Source: Clostridium sp. AF37-5
GTDB taxonomy: Bacteria > Bacillota > Clostridia > Lachnospirales > Lachnospiraceae
Reading direction: 5' to 3'
Assembly (NCBI RefSeq): GCF_003477605.1
Contig: NZ_QUDR01000004.1
Location: 131,852-195,851, forward strand
DNA length: 64,000 nt
Shown: piece after piece, positions 54,049-62,263 of the stretch
Position numbering within the stretch: position 1 is the stretch's first letter
Layout of the letters: every line of letters starts with the position of its first letter
The notes under the pieces: model-generated
The model's input: only the letters and a program-made list of their open reading frames with translations
The model's database searches: none
Told to the model about the DNA's origin: nothing
Translations under genes and position numbers: made by a program

Positions 54049-56040
54049 ATGAAAAATTTTGACAAATATGAAAAAGCCTATTTTATGCCACCGGAATGTA
54101 CCTATGACTGGGTAAAAAAAGATTCCATCACAAAGCCGCCGATTTGGTGTTCCGTCGATTTGCGTGATGGTAACCAGGCGTTGATTGAACCAATGAGTTT
54201 AGACGAAAAATTACAGTTTTTCCAGATGTTAGTAGATATTGGATTCAAGGAAATCGAAGTTGGTTTCCCGGCTGCATCGGAAACTGAATACGAATTTATG
54301 CGTGCTTTGATTGAGAAAAATATGATTCCTGATGATGTTACCGTTCAGGTTCTGACTCAGGCAAGAGAGCACATTATCAAAAAAACATTTGAGGCTGTAA
54401 AAGGTGCTCCTCACGCAGTTATTCATCTGTACAACTCAACATCGGTTGCACAACGTGAACAGGTATTTAAAAAATCCAAGGAGCAGATTAAACAGATTGC
54501 CGTTGACGGTGCGGTGCTTTTGAAAAAATTGGCAGACGAAACCGAAGGAAACTTCTCTTTCCAGTACAGTCCGGAAAGTTTTCCGGGAACGGAAGTGGAT
54601 TATGCCGTTGATGTGTGCAATGCTGTTTTGGATGTATGGCAGCCAAAGAAAGAAAACAAAGCAATCATTAACATCCCTGCTACCGTTGAGAATGCAATGC
54701 CTCATGTATTTGCCACTCAGGTAGAATACATCAACAAACATTTGAAATACCGTGATGCAGTTACCCTGTGTCTGCATCCGCACAACGACCGTGGCTGTGG
54801 CGTAGCAACCGCAGAACTTGGTATTTTAGCAGGAGCCGAGCGTATCGAAGGTACTCTGTTTGGAAACGGTGAGCGTACCGGTAACGTTGACATTGTTACT
54901 TTGGCAATGAATATGTTTACACACGGTGTTGACCCGAAACTGGATTTTTCCAACATGCCAAAAATCCGTGCAAATTATGAGAAATTTACAAGAATGCATG
55001 TTTGTGAGCGTCAGCCATATGCCGGTGATTTGGTATTTACCGCATTCTCCGGTTCCCATCAGGACGCAATTGCCAAAGGTATGCAGTGGCGTGAAGATAA
55101 GAAATTAAAAACATGGAGTGTTCCTTATCTGCCGGTTGACCCTAAAGATGTCGGACGTACCTATGACGGCGACGTAATCCGAATCAACAGCCAGTCAGGC
55201 AAGGGCGGTGTCAACTATATTCTGAAACAGAACTTCGGTATTTCTATGCCGGATGCGATGCGGGAAGAAGTTGGCTATCTGATGAAACACGTTTCCGACG
55301 AAGAGCATAAAGAACTGTCTCCACAGTGGGTTTATGAAATTTTCGAAGACAATTACATTAACCCGACACCTTACTTCCAGATTTCCGAATGCCACTTCAA
55401 ACAGGTGGATGGCATCATGGCAGAAGCAACGATTACCTGCGGTGACAAATCTACTATTGTGGATGCAAACGGAAACGGACGTTTAGATGCCGTAAGTAAC
55501 ACCATCAAGCAGTTCTTTGGCATCAGTTACCAGTTGTCCACCTACGAAGAACATGCTTTGACTCAGGGCTCCTCTTCTAAGGCAATTGCCTATGTAAGCA
55601 TCACCTGCCAGGGCAATGTATTCTGGGGCGTCGGCATTGACGAAGATATTATTTCGGCTTCCATTCACGCATTGTGTGTCTGCGTAAACAAACTGCCGGA
55701 CATAAAAAAAAACGATAATTTGAGAGATGAGCGGCTGGTTGGCATGATTAATTTCATGCAGGCAAATTACCAGACCGTAACACTTGAAGACATGGCAGAA
55801 CAGTTCCACTTGAGCGTGCCGTATTTAAGTAAATTCATCCATGAAAAATCCGGCAAGACATTTGGCGAGCAGGTCACAAATATCCGGATGAAGAAAGCAA
55901 GAACGCTTTTGAAAAACGGAAATATGACTGTAGAAAATATTGCCGCGGCAGTCGGCTACCCAAGTGTAGAACATTTTAGCCGGACATTTAAAAAACTTTA
56001 TGATATGACACCGGTTGAATATCGAAATAGCGAAAAATAA
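54049..56040 (+). CDS. leuA: 2-isopropylmalate synthase fused to an AraC-type DNA-binding domain
   Basis: First committed step of leucine synthesis joined to a transcription-factor domain; 663 residues. Residues 1 to about 425 form the HMGL-like catalytic barrel with metal-site D37 (SVDLRDGNQ) and H243-x-H245 (LHPHNDRGCG). About 425-550 is the LeuA allosteric dimer domain, which normally binds leucine. Residues about 559-663 are a complete AraC-type double helix-turn-helix (LEDMAEQFHLSVPYLSKFIH and ENIAAAVGYPSVEHFSRTFK). A nine-A run marks the junction. GGAGG lies before ATG 54049; transcription passes through a Leu T-box. The fused domain may bind DNA in response to leucine. Confidence 0.93.
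   Translation: MKNFDKYEKAYFMPPECTYDWVKKDSITKPPIWCSVDLRDGNQALIEPMSLDEKLQFFQMLVDIGFKEIEVGFPAASETEYEFMRALIEKNMIPDDVTVQVLTQAREHIIKKTFEAVKGAPHAVIHLYNSTSVAQREQVFKKSKEQIKQIAVDGAVLLKKLADETEGNFSFQYSPESFPGTEVDYAVDVCNAVLDVWQPKKENKAIINIPATVENAMPHVFATQVEYINKHLKYRDAVTLCLHPHNDRGCGVATAELGILAGAERIEGTLFGNGERTGNVDIVTLAMNMFTHGVDPKLDFSNMPKIRANYEKFTRMHVCERQPYAGDLVFTAFSGSHQDAIAKGMQWREDKKLKTWSVPYLPVDPKDVGRTYDGDVIRINSQSGKGGVNYILKQNFGISMPDAMREEVGYLMKHVSDEEHKELSPQWVYEIFEDNYINPTPYFQISECHFKQVDGIMAEATITCGDKSTIVDANGNGRLDAVSNTIKQFFGISYQLSTYEEHALTQGSSSKAIAYVSITCQGNVFWGVGIDEDIISASIHALCVCVNKLPDIKKNDNLRDERLVGMINFMQANYQTVTLEDMAEQFHLSVPYLSKFIHEKSGKTFGEQVTNIRMKKARTLLKNGNMTVENIAAAVGYPSVEHFSRTFKKLYDMTPVEYRNSEK
55704..55712 (+). other. 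Nine-A homopolymer at the LeuA/AraC junction (candidate slippage site)
   Basis: The run lies in codons for I-K-K-N just before the DNA-binding domain. Adding one A gives AAA-CGA-TAA, a stop at once; removing one gives ACG-ATA-ATT-TGA. Either slip would yield LeuA of about 556 residues, the ordinary enzyme length, without the AraC domain. Confidence 0.6.
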
Positions 56041-56048
56041 AACATAAC

Positions 56049-56088
56049 AAAAAGAACCACCCTGTAATTTGCAGAGTGGTTCTTTTTT
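56049..56088. terminator. Intrinsic terminator of leuA
   Basis: AAAAAGAACCAC paired with GTGGTTCTTTTT around CCTGTAATTTGCAGA (inner CTG/CAG pairing), followed by a T-run, 8 bp after the leuA stop. It can also end the convergent surface-protein mRNA. Confidence 0.92.
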
Positions 56089-56099
56089 GTTAAATCCAA

Positions 56100-58457
56100 C
56101 TATTTTGCATAATTAAAGCAAACACCGTACTGGCCGGTCACTTTCTTACTATTACGTGAAATCTTAATATAATACGTTCCTTTTGTTTTCAACTTATATT
56201 TCACAATCTTCGTATCTGAGCTGGTATCTTTCATATGCTTACTATCAAAGCGGTATGTTTTCACTGCCTTTTTCGTTCCTTTCTTGTAAATCGATGCCGT
56301 GAAACCACCGGACGAAAGCATATTATTATAAATCGTAAGTGCACCCTGCTTTTTATTCGTCTTCACAAAACGATACCATCTTGTATTTGCTTTGTCCTCA
56401 TTGAAATAATATCCAAAACGGTAATACATATCATTTGACTCAAGATCAAAATCGGTCTTATAAAGATTTACCGCTTTCTTTTTCGTCTTTCCATATGAAT
56501 CCTTTGCCAAATGCTGATAATCCGATTCATATGCCGCAATCTGGCTCACACATCCGGCTTTTGCCATAATCTTTAACCGGTACTCACCTTTCTTTAGAGC
56601 AAACCGGATATCCTTTGCCGTCGTACCATTCATATGCGTGTACAAATCAAACTTCTTACCCTTCTTCACCGAAATCTGTTTGGAAACCGAAGTCCACTTA
56701 GAACCATTTTTCTTTTGAACTTCAATTTTCATGTTTGGCGCGGTAACAAGATTCAAATCAACAATTCGAACAATCACACCGCCATTTGTTTTCTTTGTAA
56801 ATGGCAGATACTGTACTGTTCCATTTGCCATGAAATAATTTTCGTTGATATCCTCACCAAGTTTTAACGCCGTCAGTTCCGGACAGACAAATGCATTATG
56901 AATCTTAAACGTACCGGTTATTTTTTCCGGTGTTTTCAAATAAAGAACATCTCCCTTTTTCACCTGTTTACAGTTGTTTACTTCTTTTTTGTCTGCATCA
57001 TAAAGTTTTGCTTCTTCACTGGCATAGTAGTAAAAGATGCCGGACTCTTTCATTGTTAAGGTAATAAACTGATTCTGCATCGATGAGTCATATGAATAAG
57101 CGCCACTCACTGCATCAAATGCCTCGCCGGTACAATCAATGGCTTTCGCATTCCTGTGCTTTGCCTGCTCTTCTTTCTGCTTTTTCTCATATTCCGTGAA
57201 AGAAGTATAAAATGTATCTTTTTTTGCCTGCCACTCTTTTGAAATGCAGTCACCAATTTCTGTCCAGTAAAATGCATCTTTACCAATTTCCTTTAACGAA
57301 GCCGGGAAATTTATTTTTACAAGTTTTTTGCAGTTAAAAAATGCACTTGCACCTATTGTCTTTATGGTCGAAGGCAGCTTAACTTCCTTCATATTAAAAT
57401 TACGGAACATTTCATCCGGAATTGTCTCAACGCCTTCCGGAATTTCAAGCGTCTCCTCTTCTGCCTTTTTCTTAGCATCTGCTTTGTCGGCAAATTTGGC
57501 AAGATATGTTTTATCAATAACCACATAGTCACCGGCAAAGGAAATCCGCTCAGGCATCTGACGCATTGCCTCTTTTTCTCCTATCGTGCCAAATAAGACG
57601 GCAACGCTCTCCTTCGTCAAATCCTTTGACAAAACACTATATTGAATACCCGCCGGTAAAGGCACGCCATCTTTCACAATATTTTTTACACCGGCAGGAA
57701 TTGTAAATTCTTTCAATTCTTTTACCGGTACATAGTTGTCATCCCCTAAATCATTCGTAAATGCACTCGTCAAAATACTCTCGCAGGAAGGCTTTACCTC
57801 CGCCTGCTTCGCATAAAGAGCAAGGTACATCAAAGTGTCACCTTTTTTGTTATAAATAGCACCTTTATATGAGCTAAAATTCTTATCGTTCTTATTTACC
57901 ACATAAGCCCTCGTATCAAACTGATTCAAACTGATATCATTCAGTGATTTAATGGCAGATGTAAACGTCAGCTGCTCTAATGGCGTATCATTGATCACAC
58001 CTTTCTCATCCACCCGGTTATAAGCATATAAATCAGCCGGTGTTGATACCTTCTTCAATTTTTTACATTTATAAAAAGAATAATTTCCAATATACTTAAC
58101 GCTGTTTGGAATTGTGACATTTGCAAGCGCTGTATTGTAAAAGGCATACCCGGAAATCTTTTTCAGTGTCGATGGAAGTTGTACCCTTTTTAACTTTTTA
58201 CAATTTTTAAAGGCATTCTTAGAAATGGTAGTGACACCTTTTTTTATCACAACCTTCTTAATATTTTTCGTTTTTGACTTCTTGCCAAACACCATGCTCT
58301 TTGGCATCTCACCTTTTCCGCTTATTGTAAGCGTTGTTCCCTTTACTTTGTAAGTCACCTTACCGGCTGCATCCACAGGGGCTGCCGGTACTGCCGGAGC
58401 AATCAGTGATAACACCAAAGCACCTGTCATCACTGAACCAATTATTTTTTTACTCAT
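56100..58457 (-). CDS. Secreted BspA-like leucine-rich repeat (LRR_5) surface protein
   Basis: About 785 residues. Signal peptide (GSVMTGALVLSLIAPAVPAA) is followed by an Ig-like start and two clusters of LRR_5 repeats of about 23 residues (FKNCKKLKRVQLPSTLKKIS type), near 65-140 and 340-400. The C-terminal 250 residues are Lys/Tyr-rich beta modules ending GTYYIKISRNSKKVTGQYGV, resembling a bacterial pre-peptidase-like domain. The start at 58457 lies 7 nt from GGAGG. No sortase motif. Probably adhesion or wall-associated. It follows the GH18 gene by 65 bp. Confidence 0.88.
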   Translation of the reverse strand: MSKKIIGSVMTGALVLSLIAPAVPAAPVDAAGKVTYKVKGTTLTISGKGEMPKSMVFGKKSKTKNIKKVVIKKGVTTISKNAFKNCKKLKRVQLPSTLKKISGYAFYNTALANVTIPNSVKYIGNYSFYKCKKLKKVSTPADLYAYNRVDEKGVINDTPLEQLTFTSAIKSLNDISLNQFDTRAYVVNKNDKNFSSYKGAIYNKKGDTLMYLALYAKQAEVKPSCESILTSAFTNDLGDDNYVPVKELKEFTIPAGVKNIVKDGVPLPAGIQYSVLSKDLTKESVAVLFGTIGEKEAMRQMPERISFAGDYVVIDKTYLAKFADKADAKKKAEEETLEIPEGVETIPDEMFRNFNMKEVKLPSTIKTIGASAFFNCKKLVKINFPASLKEIGKDAFYWTEIGDCISKEWQAKKDTFYTSFTEYEKKQKEEQAKHRNAKAIDCTGEAFDAVSGAYSYDSSMQNQFITLTMKESGIFYYYASEEAKLYDADKKEVNNCKQVKKGDVLYLKTPEKITGTFKIHNAFVCPELTALKLGEDINENYFMANGTVQYLPFTKKTNGGVIVRIVDLNLVTAPNMKIEVQKKNGSKWTSVSKQISVKKGKKFDLYTHMNGTTAKDIRFALKKGEYRLKIMAKAGCVSQIAAYESDYQHLAKDSYGKTKKKAVNLYKTDFDLESNDMYYRFGYYFNEDKANTRWYRFVKTNKKQGALTIYNNMLSSGGFTASIYKKGTKKAVKTYRFDSKHMKDTSSDTKIVKYKLKTKGTYYIKISRNSKKVTGQYGVCFNYAK

Positions 58458-58522
58458 AGCCATTCCTCCTTTGTTTTTCATTCTAATAATAAAACGATTT
58501 CCATGACAGAAAAGTTGCATTT

Positions 58523-59659
58523 TTATTCTCTTTTTTCAAAAAAATCATCAAACAATATCCACATTGCCCGGAACAAACGCATAATCTGCCATACCGCCAT
58601 GCCACGCAGGTTATATTCCTTAATCAAACTATATTTTGCAGATAAACTTCTCACATCCTCAAACCATACCTCATGCCGTACATTGTCTCTTTCATAGGTA
58701 AAATACGGAGACTGCGCCGTCCCATCAAATTCGATTACAGCACTGTTATTAATTGCAATCTGCACCGCTTCCACATGTCCAATCGTGACTGCCTGACTCT
58801 CACCTCTCATAAAAGGAAGAATCCAGTCATATCCGTAATTTGGCACCCCCAATAATATTTTTTCCGATGGAATTTCTGTCAGTGCATACTCCACAACCTG
58901 CCTTACCTTATTAAGCGGTGCAACAGCCATTGGCGGACCATAACGATACCCCCACTCATATGTCATAAGAAGCACCTGATTTGCCGCCTCACCAAGTCCT
59001 CCATAATCTTTTCCCTCATATAAAAGTCCCGGCTGCTCTGCCGATGTTTTTGGTGCTAACGCCACACTCACGAGATACCCTTCTTCATTCATACGAACCC
59101 GCAGTTCTCTTACAAACGCCGTGAATAAATCCCTATCTTCTTTCAAAATATACTCAAAATCAACATCGACACCACGGAAATTCTTCTCCCTGACTTCTCT
59201 TTGCAGTTCGCTTAGCAGCCGCTCCGTGCTCTCTTCGCTCGTAAGTACCGCATGAATTCGGCTGTTACTGAATTTTCCATCCGGACCAAGCGGCGTCAAA
59301 GTCAAATATGCATTTCTCCCGTATTCCTCCGCCATCCGGCGCATCGTATCATCGGATGGCACCGGTTGAATCAATTCTCCCTCCTCCGTAAAACCATAAG
59401 AAAATACGAGCAGTCCGCTCATATAGGGAAGTGTCTGGCGCAATACCCATGGACTGATATACGGATAGGCATAGCCATTTGCCGACGCCGTCATTTTTAC
59501 TCCAGAAGACACACCATCCGGAATCAGAAGTGCTTCTCCAACCGCCAAACGATACGGATACGGAATCTGATTGATGTAGGCTATTTCTTCTACTGAAACA
59601 TCATACAAACCTGCTATTTTATCAATCGTATCTTCTTCTTTGACAAGGTAAATTGACAT
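58523..59659 (-). CDS. LysM-GH18 peptidoglycan hydrolase (SleL/YaaH-like)
   Basis: About 378 residues: one N-terminal LysM (SIYLVKEEDTIDKIAGLYDV, residues 1-48) and a GH18 barrel with catalytic Glu in FRGVDVDFEYI. Architecture matches the spore cortex-lytic N-acetylglucosaminidase SleL and YaaH/YdhD relatives. There is no classical signal peptide, as in spore-located SleL. The ATG at 59659 follows AGAGGA. A germination role would imply a spore-former; a general wall role is also possible. Confidence 0.88.
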   Translation of the reverse strand: MSIYLVKEEDTIDKIAGLYDVSVEEIAYINQIPYPYRLAVGEALLIPDGVSSGVKMTASANGYAYPYISPWVLRQTLPYMSGLLVFSYGFTEEGELIQPVPSDDTMRRMAEEYGRNAYLTLTPLGPDGKFSNSRIHAVLTSEESTERLLSELQREVREKNFRGVDVDFEYILKEDRDLFTAFVRELRVRMNEEGYLVSVALAPKTSAEQPGLLYEGKDYGGLGEAANQVLLMTYEWGYRYGPPMAVAPLNKVRQVVEYALTEIPSEKILLGVPNYGYDWILPFMRGESQAVTIGHVEAVQIAINNSAVIEFDGTAQSPYFTYERDNVRHEVWFEDVRSLSAKYSLIKEYNLRGMAVWQIMRLFRAMWILFDDFFEKRE

Positions 59660-59713
59660 ATCCGTCCTCTCTCCAATATTCCTCATTCTCATCTATTGTA
59701 TGCTTTTCCGAAA

Positions 59714-59750
59714 AAAAAGAGAACTACCATAATTGGTAATTCTCTTTTTT
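59714..59750 (-). terminator. Terminator of the tRNA operon
   Basis: AGAGAATTACC against GGTAGTTCTCT on the minus strand, followed by at least eight T, 4 bp after tRNA-Leu. Confidence 0.92.
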
Positions 59751-59753
59751 GAA

Positions 59754-59839
59754 TGCTGGTAACCGGAATCGAACCGGTACGGGTGTCACCACCCACAGGA
59801 TTTTAAGTCCTGGGCGTCTGCCAGTTCCGCCACACCAGC
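59754..59839 (-). tRNA. tRNA-Leu (anticodon TAA)
   Basis: 86-nt minus-strand tRNA with a long variable arm (GTGGGTGGTGACACCC), acceptor GCTGGTG/TACCAGC, anticodon loop CTTAAAA in stem CAGGA/TCCTG, discriminator A. Last gene of a four-tRNA operon. CCA not encoded. Confidence 0.96.
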
Positions 59840-59878
59840 ATAATAAGTATTTCATCCAGCAGACATGGTCTGCCGAAA

Positions 59879-59952
59879 CGACCCAGATGGGACTCGAACC
59901 CACGACCTCCGCCGTGACAGGGCGGCGCTCTAACCAACTGAGCCACTAGGCC
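59879..59952 (-). tRNA. tRNA-Asp (anticodon GTC)
   Basis: Minus-strand cloverleaf: acceptor GGCCTAG/CTGGGTC with G-U pairs, anticodon stem CCGCC/GGCGG around CTGTCAC, T-loop TTCGAGT, discriminator G. Confidence 0.96.
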
Positions 59953-59959
59953 ATATCAA

Positions 59960-60033
59960 TGGACCCTCGGGGACTCGAACCCCGGACCGTCCGGTTATGA
60001 GCCGGATGCTCTAACCAACTGAGCTAAAGGTCC
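59960..60033 (-). tRNA. tRNA-Ile2 (anticodon CAT, lysidine-modified)
   Basis: Minus-strand cloverleaf beginning GGACCTTTAGCTCAGTTGG with anticodon loop CTCATAA. The CAT anticodon suggests Met, but the body closely matches the Bacillus tRNA-Ile2 whose C34 is converted to lysidine by TilS to read ATA. Not an initiator, as the first pair is G-C. Assignment as Ile2 is by similarity. Confidence 0.88.
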
Positions 60034-60056
60034 GCATATCCTCAAGGAATACAAAG

Positions 60057-60128
60057 TGACCCCTACGGGAATCGAACCCGTGTTACCGCCGTGAAAGGGC
60101 GATGTCTTAACCGCTTGACCAAGGGGCC
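60057..60128 (-). tRNA. tRNA-Glu (anticodon TTC)
   Basis: Minus-strand cloverleaf: acceptor GGCCCCT/AGGGGTC, anticodon stem CGCC/GGCG around CTTTCAC, T-loop TTCGATT, discriminator A. First tRNA of the operon Glu-Ile2-Asp-Leu. Confidence 0.96.
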
Positions 60129-60132
60129 GTAT

Positions 60133-60202
60133 ATATTAGATGTCAAACACGACTTAACGCGTCAACATCTAATATAATAGCACAATGGTATTCAGATTGC
60201 AA
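60133..60202 (-). promoter_or_regulatory. tRNA operon promoter with inverted-repeat leader
   Basis: TTGCAA (60197-60202), 17-bp spacer, TATTAT (60174-60179) on the minus strand. Between the start site and tRNA-Glu is an 11-bp perfect inverted repeat ATATTAGATGT/ACATCTAATAT (60133-60143 and 60165-60175) with a 21-nt spacer; its upper arm touches the -10. Confidence 0.7.
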
Positions 60203-60230
60203 GCGTTTTCGTTATTTCAAATAATTTTTT

Positions 60231-62186
60231 TTATAAAGTAATCAAAGTTGCCGATGCATAGTATGCCATCCGACGAATCGGATAACTGCTTGGTCCTACA
60301 ATCACTGCTAATTTCGGGCAGTCACCAACGGCATATTCCCCATTTTTCAATTTGGTTCCGCTCGCAAATACAATCGATTTTAAGTTCTTTACCTTGTATA
60401 TGCAATTGTAAGGAAGAGATTTAATTCCTTTTTCAAAATACAGTTTTGTCAAATGACTTACACGGTCAAAGGCTTCCGAAGAAACATATTTTACACTGTG
60501 AGGCACCGTAAATGATTTTGTAGTCTTCTTCGGTGGATACTTCATTAATCTCGTCATCGGACCATTATAAAGCACACCATCTTTTACCGTAAATCTACCT
60601 CCGCCTCCGGTAAACGCTGATAGTTTATCGCATCGGCTAAATGCATTTGCGTTCATTTTTACCAGTCCGGAAGGAATGTGTGCCACCCTGATATTTGTCT
60701 CAGAAAATGCATAGTCACCAATTGTTTTCACGGAATCCGCAATATCAATCCGGGACAGTCTCCTACATCCCAAAAAAGCCTCTTTTCCAATTTTTTTGGT
60801 TCCCTGCGTAATCCGCACTGTACGTAGTTTTGTCATTCCCTGAAATGCATAATTGCCAATCGCACCAGCCGAAATCGTAAGATTTCTAAGGTAATTATTA
60901 TCATTGAAGGAATTCGATCGAATCGTTCTTACGCTTGATGGTACATGGAATGAACGATTGGTCTTATGTAACGGATACTGGATTAGTTTCGTCATGCTCT
61001 TATTATACAAAACACCATCTTTTGCACAATAATTTTTGTTGCCTGCCGCCACACGGATTTCCCGCAGACTGGAGCAGTCATTAAACGCATTCGCATTGAT
61101 TCCCTTTACATTTGCCGGAATATAAATCGTTTTTAAGGAAGTACAGCTTGCAAATACTTTATTTCCAATATAAAGGACATTCTCACCCATCTGAAGATTT
61201 TTAATATTAGTACCTGCAAAAGCACTGTTTCCAATAAACTGTACTTTCTTATTCAAATGAATACTTTTCAGACCACTATATTTAAAAGCCCCATCTCCAA
61301 TCGCATAGACCTTATTGGTAAGATGAATTTTTTCCAGACTCTCACATCCTGCAAAAGATTTTGCTTTAATAAAAGATACCGGTTTTGGAAGTGTCACACT
61401 TTTAAGATTTGTGCATCCATAAAATGTTTTTTCCGGAATATACTTCATTTTTGCCGGCAGTTTTACCTTTTTTAAACCGGTACAATCCACAAAAACACCT
61501 TTTCCAAGCTTTGTCTTTTTCCCCTTAAAGATTACGCTTGCCAGCGAATCACATTTTTCAAATGCATTTTCGTGAACTTTTGTTACGCTTGAAGGAATCG
61601 TAATCTTTTTCAGCTCATAATTTTTATAAAAGGCTCTGCTTCCAATTGAAGTAAGCTTGTTTCCAAATTTTACATTTGTAAGTTTAAAACATTTGTAAAA
61701 GGCATTACTTTGAATCTTCTTAAGAGAAACCGGCAAATTTATCTTTTGCAATTTTACACAATTATAAAATGCACCTGTCTGTATCTTTTTTACGGATTTA
61801 CCAAGCGTAACTTCCTGTAGTGACACACAATCCTGGAACATATAATAACTTATCTTGCTAAGTTTTGCCGGGAGTTTAATCTTTTTCAAATTACGGCACT
61901 TATGAAATGCCTGTCCCTCAATAACAGTCACTGAATCCGGTATCGAAATGGACTCACAAATATTTTTGCTAAATGCAAATCCCGCAATCTCTGTGACTTT
62001 AAAACCACCAAGTTTTTCCGGCACCTGAATATGCCCTTTAACATTCGGCACCTTTTCAATCACGGCTTCCTTTCCATATAAACTGTACTCATACCCATTT
62101 TCCTGATACTCTTTTGCACTTGCCGGAAAAACCGAAAAGCAAAACATCAGAAGCAGCAGGGCTGCTGCAAAACAAATTTTTTTCAT
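60231..62186 (-). CDS. Secreted BspA-like leucine-rich repeat (LRR_5) surface protein
   Basis: 651 residues. Signal peptide (ICFAAALLLLMFCFSVFPAS) then almost continuous LRR_5 repeats of about 23 residues, each with the core pattern I-x-x-x-A-F-x-x-C-x-x-L-x-x-I-x-L-P, from about residue 60 to 640. Two longer spacers contain YCAKDGVLYNKSMTKLIQYP and FTVKDGVLYNGPMTRLMKYP, which are repeats of each other. No anchor motif or enzyme domain. BspA-like proteins are linked to adhesion and protein binding. Confidence 0.92.
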   Translation of the reverse strand: MKKICFAAALLLLMFCFSVFPASAKEYQENGYEYSLYGKEAVIEKVPNVKGHIQVPEKLGGFKVTEIAGFAFSKNICESISIPDSVTVIEGQAFHKCRNLKKIKLPAKLSKISYYMFQDCVSLQEVTLGKSVKKIQTGAFYNCVKLQKINLPVSLKKIQSNAFYKCFKLTNVKFGNKLTSIGSRAFYKNYELKKITIPSSVTKVHENAFEKCDSLASVIFKGKKTKLGKGVFVDCTGLKKVKLPAKMKYIPEKTFYGCTNLKSVTLPKPVSFIKAKSFAGCESLEKIHLTNKVYAIGDGAFKYSGLKSIHLNKKVQFIGNSAFAGTNIKNLQMGENVLYIGNKVFASCTSLKTIYIPANVKGINANAFNDCSSLREIRVAAGNKNYCAKDGVLYNKSMTKLIQYPLHKTNRSFHVPSSVRTIRSNSFNDNNYLRNLTISAGAIGNYAFQGMTKLRTVRITQGTKKIGKEAFLGCRRLSRIDIADSVKTIGDYAFSETNIRVAHIPSGLVKMNANAFSRCDKLSAFTGGGGRFTVKDGVLYNGPMTRLMKYPPKKTTKSFTVPHSVKYVSSEAFDRVSHLTKLYFEKGIKSLPYNCIYKVKNLKSIVFASGTKLKNGEYAVGDCPKLAVIVGPSSYPIRRMAYYASATLITL

Positions 62187-62263
62187 AACATTTTCTCCTA
62201 TCCTTTTTTATTCTACTCATATAACGATATTATAGCAGAAAATGTTGCAATTTTCCATTTTTT

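Noticed and set aside
59960..60033. tRNA-Met assignment for the CAT anticodon
   Set aside because: The body matches tRNA-Ile2 (GGACCTTTAGCTCAGTTGG...) rather than elongator Met; TilS modification is expected.
61257..62050. Periodic repeats in the LRR gene considered as a possible DNA repeat array or CRISPR
   Set aside because: The period of about 69 bp encodes degenerate 23-residue LRR_5 units in one frame with variable DNA; no identical repeats or spacers. No CRISPR array was found anywhere in the window.
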